Below are positions 43,507-54,257 of a stretch of 64,000 nt of DNA, piece after piece. Origin of the DNA: Austropuccinia psidii (lineage: Eukaryota; Basidiomycota; Pucciniomycetes; Pucciniales; Sphaerophragmiaceae); assembly GCA_023105745.1 (NCBI GenBank), contig JALGQZ010000001.1:41626082-41690081 (forward strand), given 5' to 3'. The translations under genes and the position numbers were made by a program. Each line of letters begins with the position of its first letter. Within the stretch, counting starts at the first letter, position 1. The notes below the pieces were generated by a model, which saw only the letters and a program-made list of their open reading frames with translations, did no database searches and was not told where the DNA came from.

Positions 43507-45424
43507 TGTGAGCCTTAAGGTATATTTTACATACCCAAATAGGCCACAATTATCTTAAAAAGAAATTTTGAATTATGCAAAACTCATAAGTCATGCATAT
43601 ATCCAAAATTCATCATTTTCAATTTCAGAAAAGATGAATAACTTTTTATTGAGTAAGTAAATCCATGGATTTAAGACCAGATTAGGATTCTACACAAAAA
43701 TTCACCTAGGGTAGCTCCATAGAGTGAATAAGCTCAATTTAAGTATTTGAGGTGGTAAAATGGAAAATACTTCAATACCACATCATTAATACCACATAAA
43801 AGATCCATGAAAACTTTTGTTTTTCTTGATTTTTAGCCAAAATAATGGGAAAGTGAGAAATCCCATGTTACATATACACTAAGAATAGTGTTATGCATGT
43901 TTTGAGCACTTAATATCATGGTATTCTTACATGGACTTTTGGTACACCCATAGTGGATATCTCACTTTAAGCTTAAATTACTATTTTGACGTAAAAATTA
44001 GGCAAGGGGGACAAAAGACATCAAAGAGAGCCAGGGTACCCAACTTCTGAGGCCTCAGAGGCGTGGATAGCTCCAGAGCATGGATCCATGGCTCATCTTG
44101 GCCCAATTGGTAAACTAAAACTCTTTGGGAACTTGGTTACCAAGTTACACCTACTGTAATCATAAGAAAAATAGCAAATAACCTGCTATTTTGACGTGCC
44201 AAGGAGGTAATGAGCTACTTAGACTCCTGTAACCACGTCAATTCTTGATGGCTTTCCATGACTAGACCCTAAAAGAGTAATTAAACCCTTTTGGGATCCA
44301 TATTCATTGATTTACCTCATAGCAACCAGCAAAATACTGCTATTTGCAATTCTACGTAGAAATGAGGTAAAAACTTCAAAAATTCATTAAAAATACAATT
44401 CTTAATGAATCCTTCTGAAACTTTCAGGACCAATGAAGAACTGTATTATCTATGGTACAACCAAAAAGAATTATGGTTTTACTAGTAAAATTAAAAGTTT
44501 TACGTACAGTCCATTTTTGACCATTCTACGTGAAACACTGAATCTTCAAAAATTCACAGTAATTACAACCTGTGATGAAATTGGCAATAACATTGATACC
44601 TTTGAGAAATCAATGATTATTTTAGAATAAAAGAAGATTTACAGATGTTACTCCTTTTATTCTTAACCATATTGGGGTTGGTAGTCACGTAAAAGCATCA
44701 ATTAAGTAATTATGATAATCTTACGTGACAACAGATGATGCAATCATTAATCCAAAAGGGTTTATTGTTTTCTCACTCACTGGTTTTGCAGTTTGCTCCA
44801 TGGCACGCCTCTGTGAGCTGTTGTTGACTTAAAAGAAGCCTCTTCTTGCTGTTTTTTCCGCATCATCATCTTATCAATTTATTAAATCATTATTACCAAC
44901 AAGTAAGTATTAGTTAAAGCTATTCTTAAGTGTTTTAAATCTTTCAAAATCATCCAGAAAGACGTGAAATCATAGAATCCAACTATATTTTGTTGTAATA
45001 CTGTTATAAATCCTTTTGATCCCTTAAATCCACAATTCCACGTCAAATTTCTCTACTCTTACCTATCAATAAGTTCTTTGGAGTATTAGTGAGTCATTTA
45101 TTCTTAATTCTTAAAGTTTTTCTCTAGTAATAGTTTTCTTCAAGAATTATCTTTATAATTATTCTTGCAAAAGATAATTATATATTAAAATAATTTTATT
45201 ATTTTAAAGAAGTTTTTATTATTAAATTCTTCTTGTAATTGATTCTTGTAGACAATTACTTGCTCACTGTTAAAATCACTAGTAGTGCTTAACACGTGAA
45301 AGAAATAATTTTTAATTATTTAATTGTGGTTATAATAATATTTTATTATTATATTTCATAAAAACAGACATAGTACTGTTGATTAATAGTAATATTATCA
45401 CCAGTTTCATAGTCACATCTTACA
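43507..45424 (+). repeat. 5' LTR of A3 (1918 bp)
   Basis: Begins TGTGAGCC and ends CATCTTACA. The same length as the 3' LTR, with about 16 substitutions. AT-rich, with repeated ACGTG motifs (44193, 44236, 44529, 44988, 45050, 45295). A 65-codon open frame at 44433-44630 has no support. Confidence 0.95.
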
Positions 45425-46018
45425 TTTGGGGGCCTGGCCGTGTTTTTTGAACCTTGTACCCTTAATTAATATATTTTTAAGCTCTAAAATATATTAATTG
45501 AATTTTTTTTTTCTTTCATTTTAAAGTCAAAATAATTCTTATTTTTGAAATTGTTTTGGAAATCTTTTTCATTGAGGAATTTGGTTTAATTTTATACTGT
45601 TTTACACGTGGCTTTTTCACATCCAAAAACTTATAAAATTATTCTTTGAGTTACTCTGAATTAATTTTCATTCAAAATCTTAAATTTTAATTTTTTTTCT
45701 TTAAAAAGAATAATTTTTTAATATTAAAAATAATAAAATTTATAAAAAATCTTTTAAAAATATCTTAAAACACAAAAATAATTTCTTTTATCATATTTTT
45801 TCTCTTTAAGTGTCTTTAATCAAATACTGTGCAGCTGGTAACAGACTCAGTAAAAGATACATCAATAGTCCTGAATCTTCAGAAGCAGAATCTGAAGACA
45901 GTATTGAGGTGCAAATTGCTAAAAGAGGCACCTTATTTAATTCTGAAAAGAATAAATTACCACCAAAAGGTGTGTTCTTATCTTTATTTTTACTCTTTAT
46001 CCTTAAATTGACGTAAAA
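45425..46018 (+). other. primer-binding-like site and leader of A3
   Basis: TTTGGGGGCCTGGCCGTG at 45425-45442 follows the LTR. An AT-rich leader follows. A short open stretch at 45810-46016 (SPESSEAESEDSIEVQ) is acidic and precedes gag. It may be an upstream ORF or 5' exon, but I find no convincing acceptor before the gag ATG. Confidence 0.6.
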
Positions 46019-47962
46019 ATGGTGCATACCAGAAATGGAAGCAACTATTCAGTCCAACCAGATGGATGTGGACAAGGAAGAGGCAAGACCAAATCCAGAA
46101 GTGCCAAGTCTTCCACAAGAAAGACACATTTGGAGGATGCCAGAGTTGCCCCCCATTCCCCAAGGTCTGTACCAACAGATTTTGACGTGAATTCAGAGCC
46201 TGAACTGATTTATGGTAATATTTCCAGGGCTGAACCACTTTCAGGTGGCAGAAATAGAAATATATCAATGCCAGTACAAAAGCTGGTTCAGAGCAGCCAA
46301 GGAAGAGGAGTGGGAAATCTGCCCAAGCCTTTGGCAGGGGGCCATGAACTCTTACTTACACATCAAGAGCTTTCTGGGTCAGGAGAAGACCATAGAACTC
46401 TTAGGAGGATGGATCCCCCTGTCTTGCAAAGACAAGGTCAAAAAGATAAAGAATTGGTTGAAGAACCAAAGTCTTTTATCCATAGACCAGAAGAAAGAGT
46501 TGGAAATGACTCCAGCTTTGGAGACAGAGGCACCAGTGGCATCTACCAGCTCCAAACCAGCTCCAGAAGCATCCAAGGACAAGCCCAAAGGACCTCAAAA
46601 GAAACAGAGAGGTCCCAAGAACCATCAAGGCAAGGGCAAAGGCAAAGCCAATTGGCACAGACCTTACCCACAAAGGTACAGGATCCCCAAATTGGAGCCT
46701 TCAGCCATGGACAGTGTCTTCAATATGGCCAGAACTCTTATGGAATTCACAGCCAAGGAGCAGGACAGGATGAACAGGACTTTTCCACGCAAATAAATGA
46801 TGTACATAGAAGTATTAGTGTAGAAATTGGCAAACTTGAGTCAAATTTGAAGCAAATTACATTAGACATCAATGATTTAAAGAAAAATGACAAACAACAT
46901 TCTGATTGGCATCAATTGACAAATGTCACCCTTGAGTCAATTAGCAATGCTTGTGGAAGAATTGAGAACCAATGTCAAAATAATGACACAGAGGACCCTT
47001 CCATTTTTAAAGTAAATGATAGACTTAAAACTCTTGAAGACCATGTCTTACAAATAGTTAAGAACACCAATCAATTTGCTATACATTTAGCAAAAAGTGA
47101 CAATGAGAGGCAGAAATTAAAGAATGATATAATTGCAAGTGTGGAGCAAATTCATAAGAATCATGAACCACATATGCCAAGACATTCTACACCCTTGACT
47201 GAAGAAAAACTTTCTGTCAAAGAAAGTTTGACTCCATTCTTAGGAGAAAATGCCTACTCTGCAAGAGATATTCCCAAAATAGAAGAATGGCCAACATTCT
47301 CTGGTGAAGGAGAATACAACCATATTGAATTCATCAGGACTATTGATATGTTGCAAGAAGACTTCAATATACCTGATGAAATCATAGTGGGGAAATTACA
47401 CTGTTTGTTTACCAGAACTGCAAAGAAATGGTATTACAAAATGAGGATTGATCATGGTAAACATGACTGGTCTTGGTGGAAATCTGAAGTGATTACCAAA
47501 TGGGCTAATAATTCTTGGAGGTTTAAAATGGAAAATGCTTTTGAAAGTGCCATTTTTAACTCAGAAAAAGACAAACCACTTACTTGGTTCTTCAAACAAA
47601 AAGACAGATTATCTGCTTTACACCCAGATATGTCTGACACTATGATTAATATGAAAATATTAAGAAAGTGTGGAGGAGAACTGGAACATGCTATCAAAAG
47701 CAGATGTGTGGAACCCTGTTCAACAGAGGACTACATTAATGCTATGGAAGATATTATTACCAGGACAAGAATTGGTAAAACTTGGGTTAAAAACCCAATA
47801 GAGTCCAAAATAGTCTCAAAGATTCCTAGAGAAGAAAGAAGACCAGAAATACCTGTCTTGAAGTGTCATAAATGTGGAAGTACTTCACATTTAGCCAACA
47901 CTTGCCCTAAGAAGACAAAAATCAATGAAGCTCAAGTCATTGAAGAAATTCAGTGTACTTAG
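46019..47962 (+). CDS. gag of A3 (647 aa)
   Basis: Structural protein of the gypsy particle. It starts MVHTRNGSNYSVQPDG; the first ~250 residues are Gln/Arg/Ser-rich and overlap a second frame. A coiled-coil-like part follows (NDVHRSISVEIGKLESNLKQ), then the capsid-like region (EWPTFSGEGEYNHIEFIRTI, KWYYKMRIDHGKHDWSWWK, KQKDRLSALHPDMSDTM) and a CCHC zinc knuckle CHKCGSTSHLANTC near 47863. The TAG at 47960 stops it shortly after the knuckle. In A2 and downstream here the frame continues past this point into the protease region, so the TAG is either a nonsense change or a suppressible gag/pol boundary. Confidence 0.85.
   Translation: MVHTRNGSNYSVQPDGCGQGRGKTKSRSAKSSTRKTHLEDARVAPHSPRSVPTDFDVNSEPELIYGNISRAEPLSGGRNRNISMPVQKLVQSSQGRGVGNLPKPLAGGHELLLTHQELSGSGEDHRTLRRMDPPVLQRQGQKDKELVEEPKSFIHRPEERVGNDSSFGDRGTSGIYQLQTSSRSIQGQAQRTSKETERSQEPSRQGQRQSQLAQTLPTKVQDPQIGAFSHGQCLQYGQNSYGIHSQGAGQDEQDFSTQINDVHRSISVEIGKLESNLKQITLDINDLKKNDKQHSDWHQLTNVTLESISNACGRIENQCQNNDTEDPSIFKVNDRLKTLEDHVLQIVKNTNQFAIHLAKSDNERQKLKNDIIASVEQIHKNHEPHMPRHSTPLTEEKLSVKESLTPFLGENAYSARDIPKIEEWPTFSGEGEYNHIEFIRTIDMLQEDFNIPDEIIVGKLHCLFTRTAKKWYYKMRIDHGKHDWSWWKSEVITKWANNSWRFKMENAFESAIFNSEKDKPLTWFFKQKDRLSALHPDMSDTMINMKILRKCGGELEHAIKSRCVEPCSTEDYINAMEDIITRTRIGKTWVKNPIESKIVSKIPREERRPEIPVLKCHKCGSTSHLANTCPKKTKINEAQVIEEIQCT
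46212..46796 (+). CDS. +1-frame ORF inside gag of A3 (194 aa)
   Basis: An uninterrupted 194-codon frame lies wholly within gag, +1 to it. Its product has MNSYLHIKSFLGQEKTIEL, GGWIPLSCKDKVKKIKNWL, an Ala/Pro/Thr-rich linker, a strongly basic KDKPKGPQKKQRGPKNHQGK stretch and a helical end (MDSVFNMARTLMEFTAKEQD). The same frame is kept in the diverged copy A1 (minus strand, 656-465) with aligned QGxMNS, PLSC and KKIK words. It could be expressed by leaky scanning or frameshifting; a basic RNA-binding accessory role is a guess. The alternative is chance openness caused by gag composition. Confidence 0.55.
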   Translation: MVIFPGLNHFQVAEIEIYQCQYKSWFRAAKEEEWEICPSLWQGAMNSYLHIKSFLGQEKTIELLGGWIPLSCKDKVKKIKNWLKNQSLLSIDQKKELEMTPALETEAPVASTSSKPAPEASKDKPKGPQKKQRGPKNHQGKGKGKANWHRPYPQRYRIPKLEPSAMDSVFNMARTLMEFTAKEQDRMNRTFPRK

Positions 47963-48310
47963 GAGAAAGAAGAGTCTGATCAAGATTCTGCAGTCTCTGA
48001 AGATACACCAGTGGAGGACTATCCCATTGAAAACATTTCAGCTTTCTTTGAGGTCACAGAAGTCCATACCCACTTGCCACAGTACAGTGAGGATTGCTGC
48101 AACCTGATCAATATCCAAGATGCCAGAATGTGTAAAACAAAACCTGCTAGAGGAAAGGGTTATACTGCTGGGGCATCCTGTATCACATCAGTTCTGATGA
48201 GTGATATTGAAGCCAAAGTAAATTTGGATACAGGAGCATTTTGCACTTGTGTTGGCAAAGATTATCTCCAAATTATACTTCCTGAATGGAAAACCATCTA
48301 TTACCAATAG
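47963..48310 (+). pseudogene. gag-protease linker and protease front of A3
   Basis: The same frame as gag after the TAG: acidic EKEESDQDSAVSEDTP, HTHLPQYSEDC, KTKPARGKGYTAGASCITS, then the aspartic protease motif VNLDTGAFCTCVGKDYL. It ends at a TAG (48308). The next frame begins at 48286 with exact alignment to A2 if one base is skipped near TGGAAAACC (48288). This is either a one-base deletion or a -1 recoding site. Confidence 0.7.
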
Positions 48311-50577
48311 AAGGTGTACAATTCAGTAGTGCCAGTAACAATATGTACCCCTTGGGCATATTGGACACTAATATTGTATTCCCACATCCAGCAGGAAGTG
48401 TAAGAATGAAGACTGAGATTGTAGTAATGGGTAATTGCACATCTCAGAACATCATTCTTGGAAATGATTACTTAAATATTTATGGTATTGATATAAATAA
48501 CCATAAGGACAGATATTTCACAATTGGAGATAACAAAACACAAAAATTTGCTTTCTCCAATATGCCAAAACAGATATCTGTAGTATCTTCTGTCAAAGAT
48601 ACTTACAAAGATGAATTTGTGTCTAAACAGCTTGTTGAAGCACAAATTAATCCATCATTGTCACCAAAGATGAGGAATGAACTTATTGATGTATTATATA
48701 CATACAATAATGCATTTGCATCTGATAATGAACCATTAGGCGCTATAAGGGGACATGAAATTGATATTACTCTTAATATTGATAGACCATATCCTCCAGT
48801 ACTTAGAAGACCAGCTTATCAAGCCAGTCCCAGAGCTAGAGAGGCCTTGGAAAAACATATCCAAGAGTTGATCCAACTTGGTGTGCTAAGGAAAGTAGGC
48901 CATAATGAGGAAGTTGAAGTGACAACACCTGTTATTATTGCATGGAATAATGATAAGTCAAGAATGGTTGGAGATTTTAGAGCTTTGAATACCTACACAG
49001 TTCCAAATAGGTATCCAATCCCTAGAATTCAAGAAACCTTGACTCAATTGTCTAAAGCCAAGTATATAACATCAATGGATGCATTGAAAGGCTTTCATCA
49101 AAATGTTTTGACGCCTAAAGCTAGGAAATTACTTAGAATTATCACTCACTGTGGTATTTTTGAGTATCTTAGAATGCCATTTGGCATTAAAAATGCTCCA
49201 TCTCATTATCAAAGAATGATGAATACCATCTTCCCCACAGAATTGTCTGAAGGATGGCTTATCATTTATATTGATGATATTATTATATGTTCTGACTCAT
49301 GGTCTTTGCACCTTGAAAGACTTGCAAGAGTACTTCATAAAGTTGCAGAAGTGAACATGAAAATTTCACTTAAGAAATGCAACTTTGGTTTTGAAGAACT
49401 CAAAGCATTAGGACATGTTTTTTCTGGTTTGAGCTTGGGTATTGACAAGAATAAAGTAGCAGCAGTGTTACTTAAACCAATACCCCAGGATAAAAAAGAA
49501 ATGATGTCTTTTCTTGGATTTGCTAGTTACTATAGGCAACACTTGAAAGATTTTGCAATTCTAGCCAAGTCACTTTATAGAATCTGTGATCAACAGACTG
49601 TATTTGAAATGACACAGGAAAGAATTAGAGCTTATGAGAAGATAAAGAAAGCCCTTACAGAAGCCCCTTTACTCCTCATGCCTGACTGGAATATTCCTTT
49701 TAAATTGTACATTGATGCATGTGGAGATGGATTAGGGGCAGCCCTACACCAAGTCCAAATTATTGATGACAAACCTACAGAAGGACCAGTTTGTTATATC
49801 TCAAGACAAATCAAACCAACAGAAGCCAGATATGGTGCAAGCCAAATGGAGTGCTTATGTTTGGTATGGGCACTTGAGAAATTACACTATTACCTTGATG
49901 GCAGTGTTTTTGAAGTGATAACTGACTGTAATGCCATGAAATCACTTCTTAACATGAAAACTCCCAACAGACATATGTTGAGATGGCAAATAGCCATTCA
50001 AGAATATAGAGGAAACATGACTATAGTTCATAAAGCAGGAAACATTCACAAAAATGCAGATGGACTTAGTAGATGGGCTTTAGCCAACACTCCTGATAAC
50101 CCAGCTTATGTACCTTTGGAAGCTGAACCACAGATTCCAATTGAAGGGATTAAAATAACTGATATTGGGACTGAATTCTTTGAAGAGGTCAGAGAGTCTT
50201 ATAAACAAGACAAGAATTGCCATATCTTGACTTCTTTATTGGATAAAGACAGCAAAGACACATCTTTGGTTAATGCACTAGATGAAGTTTGGAAAAATTC
50301 CTATTCTGAAGGAAGATTTCACTTGTTTGATGGGATTATTTACCATAGAACAAAACATTCGTGTGTAATGACACTATGTAGTAGATTGCTCATCAATACC
50401 ATTCTTCATGAATGCCATGATAGCATTTACTCTGGACACCTATCAGAAGACAGAACACTTGAAAAGGTGAAGAACTGTGCATGGTGGCCATCTTGGAGAA
50501 AAGAAACATTGAATATTGCCATACCTGTGATAGATGCCAAAAAGCAAACAGGAGTACAGGAAAGAAATTTGTATTGA
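48286..50577 (+). CDS. protease tail, reverse transcriptase and RNase H of A3 (763 codons)
   Basis: Long intact frame. [13 protein letters not shown] and [14 protein letters not shown] complete the protease. The RT has [36 protein letters not shown] and the catalytic YIDDIII. The connection has [15 protein letters not shown]. RNase H has [27 protein letters not shown] and [11 protein letters not shown], then [11 protein letters not shown]. The integrase zinc region begins ([19 protein letters not shown]). Register is lost near 50505, and the frame ends at a TGA (50575). RT and RNase H active sites all look intact. Confidence 0.9.
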   Translation: MENHLLPIEGVQFSSASNNMYPLGILDTNIVFPHPAGSVRMKTEIVVMGNCTSQNIILGNDYLNIYGIDINNHKDRYFTIGDNKTQKFAFSNMPKQISVVSSVKDTYKDEFVSKQLVEAQINPSLSPKMRNELIDVLYTYNNAFASDNEPLGAIRGHEIDITLNIDRPYPPVLRRPAYQASPRAREALEKHIQELIQLGVLRKVGHNEEVEVTTPVIIAWNNDKSRMVGDFRALNTYTVPNRYPIPRIQETLTQLSKAKYITSMDALKGFHQNVLTPKARKLLRIITHCGIFEYLRMPFGIKNAPSHYQRMMNTIFPTELSEGWLIIYIDDIIICSDSWSLHLERLARVLHKVAEVNMKISLKKCNFGFEELKALGHVFSGLSLGIDKNKVAAVLLKPIPQDKKEMMSFLGFASYYRQHLKDFAILAKSLYRICDQQTVFEMTQERIRAYEKIKKALTEAPLLLMPDWNIPFKLYIDACGDGLGAALHQVQIIDDKPTEGPVCYISRQIKPTEARYGASQMECLCLVWALEKLHYYLDGSVFEVITDCNAMKSLLNMKTPNRHMLRWQIAIQEYRGNMTIVHKAGNIHKNADGLSRWALANTPDNPAYVPLEAEPQIPIEGIKITDIGTEFFEEVRESYKQDKNCHILTSLLDKDSKDTSLVNALDEVWKNSYSEGRFHLFDGIIYHRTKHSCVMTLCSRLLINTILHECHDSIYSGHLSEDRTLEKVKNCAWWPSWRKETLNIAIPVIDAKKQTGVQERNLY

Positions 50578-51302
50578 TGATCCATATTCAAGAACCAAAA
50601 TCCCCTTGGGAAGTTTTTCACATGGATTGGGTCACAGCACTTCCTCCAAGTGTTGACAAAAGTTATAATGCTTGTTTAGTCATTGTAGACAGATATAGCA
50701 AAACTCCCATATTCTTACCATGTCATAAAGATGACACTGCTATGGATACAGCTCTTCTTTTATGGAGTAGAGTTATTTCTAATACAGGGTTATTTAAGAA
50801 TATCATAAGTGACAGAGATCCCAAGTTCACATCTGCACTTTGGACCAATCTTCATAGATTGTTTGGGACTAAGTTATCATTCTCTACAGCATATCACCCT
50901 CAAACAGATGGGCTAGCAGAGATGATGATTCAAACTTTAGAAGACATGATCAGGAGATTTTGTGCTTATGGATTAGAATTCAAAGACTCAGATGGCTTTA
51001 CCCATGACTGGTGCACTCTGATACCTGCATTAGAATTGGCATACAAGACATCAGTCCACTCTTCCACAGGACAAACTCCTGCTATGTTAGAAAAGGGATG
51101 GAATCCAAGACTCCCAGCAGACACACTGAGGAAAGACTTGATTGACATTCATCCTACAGCTTCCAGCTTCAAATTAATGCTTGATAAAGTAAAACACCAT
51201 GCAAAACAGAGTATGGATGATGCTTTTGATTATGCAAAACAGAAGTGGGACAAGAGTCATAAAGTACCAGACTTCAAAGTAGGGGACTTAGTTCTAGTTT
51301 AA
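50481..51302 (+). CDS. integrase of A3
   Basis: Continues the integrase in another frame: [18 protein letters not shown] (CxxC of the HHCC finger), then the core [22 protein letters not shown] and [16 protein letters not shown] (D,D,E), and [14 protein letters not shown] at 51300 stands where A2 has TCA. Relative to A2 one base is missing near 50505, so the upstream and downstream frames cannot be read as one without recoding. The integrase core itself is intact. Confidence 0.85.
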   Translation: MVAILEKRNIEYCHTCDRCQKANRSTGKKFVLMIHIQEPKSPWEVFHMDWVTALPPSVDKSYNACLVIVDRYSKTPIFLPCHKDDTAMDTALLLWSRVISNTGLFKNIISDRDPKFTSALWTNLHRLFGTKLSFSTAYHPQTDGLAEMMIQTLEDMIRRFCAYGLEFKDSDGFTHDWCTLIPALELAYKTSVHSSTGQTPAMLEKGWNPRLPADTLRKDLIDIHPTASSFKLMLDKVKHHAKQSMDDAFDYAKQKWDKSHKVPDFKVGDLVLV

Positions 51303-51719
51303 ACCTTGAATTTTAATAATATCAAAGGCCCAAAGAAACTTAAAGATTCTTATGTAGGACCTTTTGTTATTGTTGCCTTACATGGAACCAATGCAGTTCA
51401 AGTGGAATTGAGTGGTGAATTGGAAAATAAACACCCCACATTTCCAGTCAGCTTGATAAAACCTTATCAACCAGCTGATAAAGAATTGTTTCCATTAAGA
51501 AACCCAACTCCTTTAACTGTACCACCTGTGGAACAGAATGAAGACAGAAAAATAAAGAAAGTCATTAAAGAAAGGAGACTTAGGGGTAAAAATCACAGAG
51601 AATATCTTGTCAGATATAGAAATCCAGTACATGAAGATGAATGGATGGCAGAATCAGAAATACCTGACTCAGATAAACTCTTAAGAAGATTTAGACATGA
51701 ACCAAGGCCACAAGCCTGA
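51303..51719 (+). pseudogene. integrase C-terminus and chromodomain-like tail of A3
   Basis: The same frame after the TAA at 51300: NFNNIKGPKKLKDSYVGPF, HPTFPVSLIKPY, then RLRGKNHREYLVRYRNP and DEWMAESEIPDSDKLLRRFRHE, a divergent chromodomain like that of A2 and C. It is cut from the integrase by one stop codon. Confidence 0.75.
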
Positions 51720-51859
51720 ATATGTCTATAAATGTGCTTTAAATTACTTGATCTGAGTAATGTGAAGAGGTTGGACAGTGGACATTAACCCCCTTTGGGG
51801 CCTTATTCTTTTATCACTAATAAAATTGTAGTACAATTTTATTTTTTGGTGGGAGGGAA
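51720..51859 (+). promoter_or_regulatory. 3' untranslated region and polypurine tract of A3
   Basis: Short spacer ending GGTGGGAGGGAA directly before the LTR start TGTGAGCC at 51860, as in A2. Confidence 0.7.
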
Positions 51860-53777
51860 TGTGAGCCTTGAGGTATATTTTACATACCCAAATAGGCCAC
51901 AATTATCTTAAAAAGAAATTTTGAATTATGCAAAACTCATAAGTCATGCATATATCCAAAATTCATCATTTTCAATTTCAGAAAAGATGAATAACTTTTT
52001 ATTGAGTAAGTAAATCCATGGATTTAAGACCAGATTTGGATTCTACACAAAAATTCACCTAGGGTAGCTCCATAGAGTGAATAAGCTCAATTTAAGTATT
52101 TGAGGTGGTAAAATGGAAAATACTTCAATACCACATCATTAATACCACATAAAAGATCCGTGAAAATTTTTGTTTTTCTTGATTTTTAGCCAAAATAATG
52201 GGAAAGTGAGAAATCCCATGTTACATATACACTAAGAATAGTGTTATGCATGTTTTGAGCACTTAATATCATGGTATTCTTACATGGACTTTTGGTACAC
52301 CCATAGTGGATATCTCACTTTAAGCTTAAATTACTATTTTGACGTAAAAATTAGGCAAGGGGGACAAAAGACATCAAAGAGAGCCAGGGTACCCAACTTC
52401 TGAGGCCTCAGAGGCGTGGATAGCTCCAGAGCATGGATCCATGGCTCATCTTGGCCCAATTGGTAAACTAAAACTCTTTGGGAACTTGGTTACCAAGTTA
52501 CACCTACTGTAATCATAAGAAAAATAGCAAATAACCTGCTATTTTGACGTGCCAAGGAGGTAATGAGCTACTTAGACTCCTGTAACCACGTCAATTCTTG
52601 ATGACTTTCCATGACTAGACCCTAAAAGAGTAATTAAACCCTTTTGGGATCCATATTCATTGATTTACCTCATAGCAACCAGCAAAATACTGCTATTTGC
52701 AATTCTACGTAGAAATGAGGTAAAACCTTCAAAAATTCATTAAAAATACAATTCTTAATGAATCCTTCTGAAACTTCCAGGACCAATGAAGAACTGTATT
52801 ATCTATGGTACAACCAAAAAGAATTATGGTTTTACTAGTAAAATTAAAAGTTTTACTTACAGTCCATTTTTGACCATTCTACGTGAAACACTGAATCTTC
52901 AAAAATTCATAGTAATTACAACCTGTTAGGAAATTGGCAATAACATTGATAACTTTGAGAAATCAATGTTTGTTTTAGAATAAAAGAAGATTTACAGATG
53001 TTACTCCTTTTATTCTTAACCATATTGGGGTTGGTAGTCACGTAAAAGCATCAATTAAGTAATTATGATAATCTTACGTGACAACAGATGATGCAATCAT
53101 TAATCCAAAAGGGTTTATTGTTTTCTCACTCACTGGTTTTGCAGTTTGCTCCATGGCACGCCTCTGTGAGCTGTTGTTGACTTAAAAGAAGCCTCTTCTT
53201 GCTGTTTTTTCCGCATCATCATCTTATCAATTTATTAAATCATTATTACCAACAAGTAAGTATTAGTTAAAGCTATTCTTAAGTGTTTTAAATCTTTCAA
53301 AATCATCCAGAAAGACGTGAAATCATAGAATCCAACTATATTTTGTTGTAATACTGTTATAAATCCTTTTGATCCCTTAAATCCACAATTCCACGTCAAA
53401 TTTCTCTACTCTTACCTATCAATAAGTTCTTTGGAGTATTAGTGAGTCATATATTCTTAATTCTTAAAGTTTTTCTCTAGTAATAGTTTTCTTCAAGAAT
53501 TATCTTTATAATTATTCTTGCAAAAGATAATTATATATTAAAATAATTTTATTATTTTAAAGAAGTTTTTATTATTAAATTCTTCTTGTAATTGATTCTT
53601 GTAGACAATTACTTGCTCACTGTTAAAATCACTAGTAGTGCTTAACACGTGAAAGAAATAATTTTTAATTATTTAATTGTGGTTATAATAATATTTTATT
53701 ATTATATTTCATAAGAACAGACATAGTACTGTTGATTAATAGTAATATTATCACCAGTTTCATAGTCACATCTTACA
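51860..53777 (+). repeat. 3' LTR of A3 (1918 bp)
   Basis: Near-identical to the 5' LTR. Differences seen include position 10 (A/G), CCATGAAAAC versus CCGTGAAAAT, and TGTGATG versus TGTTAGG. Followed by the target duplication AGACT. Confidence 0.95.
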
Positions 53778-54257
53778 AGACTACTGGATTAATGTTAGAT
53801 TGAATACTGCATTTAAAGGTCATGCAAGTATATGGTACACAGAAATGAAAGAAATCCATGGCAGAAGAAACTGGCCATGGTGGAACAGTCAAATCATCCA
53901 AAATACAGTAATGGAACTTGGATATGGCAAAAGACCATGTCATTTGAGAATGACAAATACTCTGTGGACAACGATCCATATGAGTGGTGTCTCAGACAGT
54001 CTAAAACACTTAAAGCCATTGATCCTCAGATGAACATCCAAATGAGGAATCACAAACTTCTGACACAACTGCCATGAGAACTAGAGCATGCCGTAAAATG
54101 CAGATGCAACCAAAATTGCACTCTAGATGACATTTCCAACACCTTACAAGATATAAGAAAAAGGACTAATATAGGGAAATTCACCCCATATAAGAGCAGT
54201 AGTTTCAAAGAGAAACAACCTTTCAGGGTAGAGTTTAAGGACAAACCCAAAGAAAGG
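53778..54257 (+). pseudogene. gag of element C, middle part after the A3 insertion
   Basis: The first five bases are the AGACT duplication; then gag resumes: YWINVRLNTAFKGHASIWYT, EIHGRRNWPWW. The register shifts by one base near 53895 (KYSNGTWIWQKTMSFENDKY, DPYEWCLRQSK). A TGA lies at 54075, after which the same frame gives ELEHAVKCRCNQNCTLDDI. The block structure parallels A3 gag (KWYYKM.., ELEHAIKSRC). Confidence 0.8.

Larger units (their letters stand above)
43507..53777 (+). mobile_element. Ty3/gypsy copy A3, nearly intact and recent
   Basis: 10,271 bp, bounded by two 1918-bp LTRs and a perfect 5-bp duplication AGACT (43502-43506 and 53778-53782). The internal order is primer-binding-like site, leader, gag, protease, RT, RNase H, integrase, chromodomain-like tail and polypurine tract. 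By eye the LTRs differ at only about 16 positions (about 0.8%), so insertion is recent. Even so, coding carries stops at 47960 (TAG) and 51300 (TAA) and register changes near 48290 and 50500. Confidence 0.95.
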
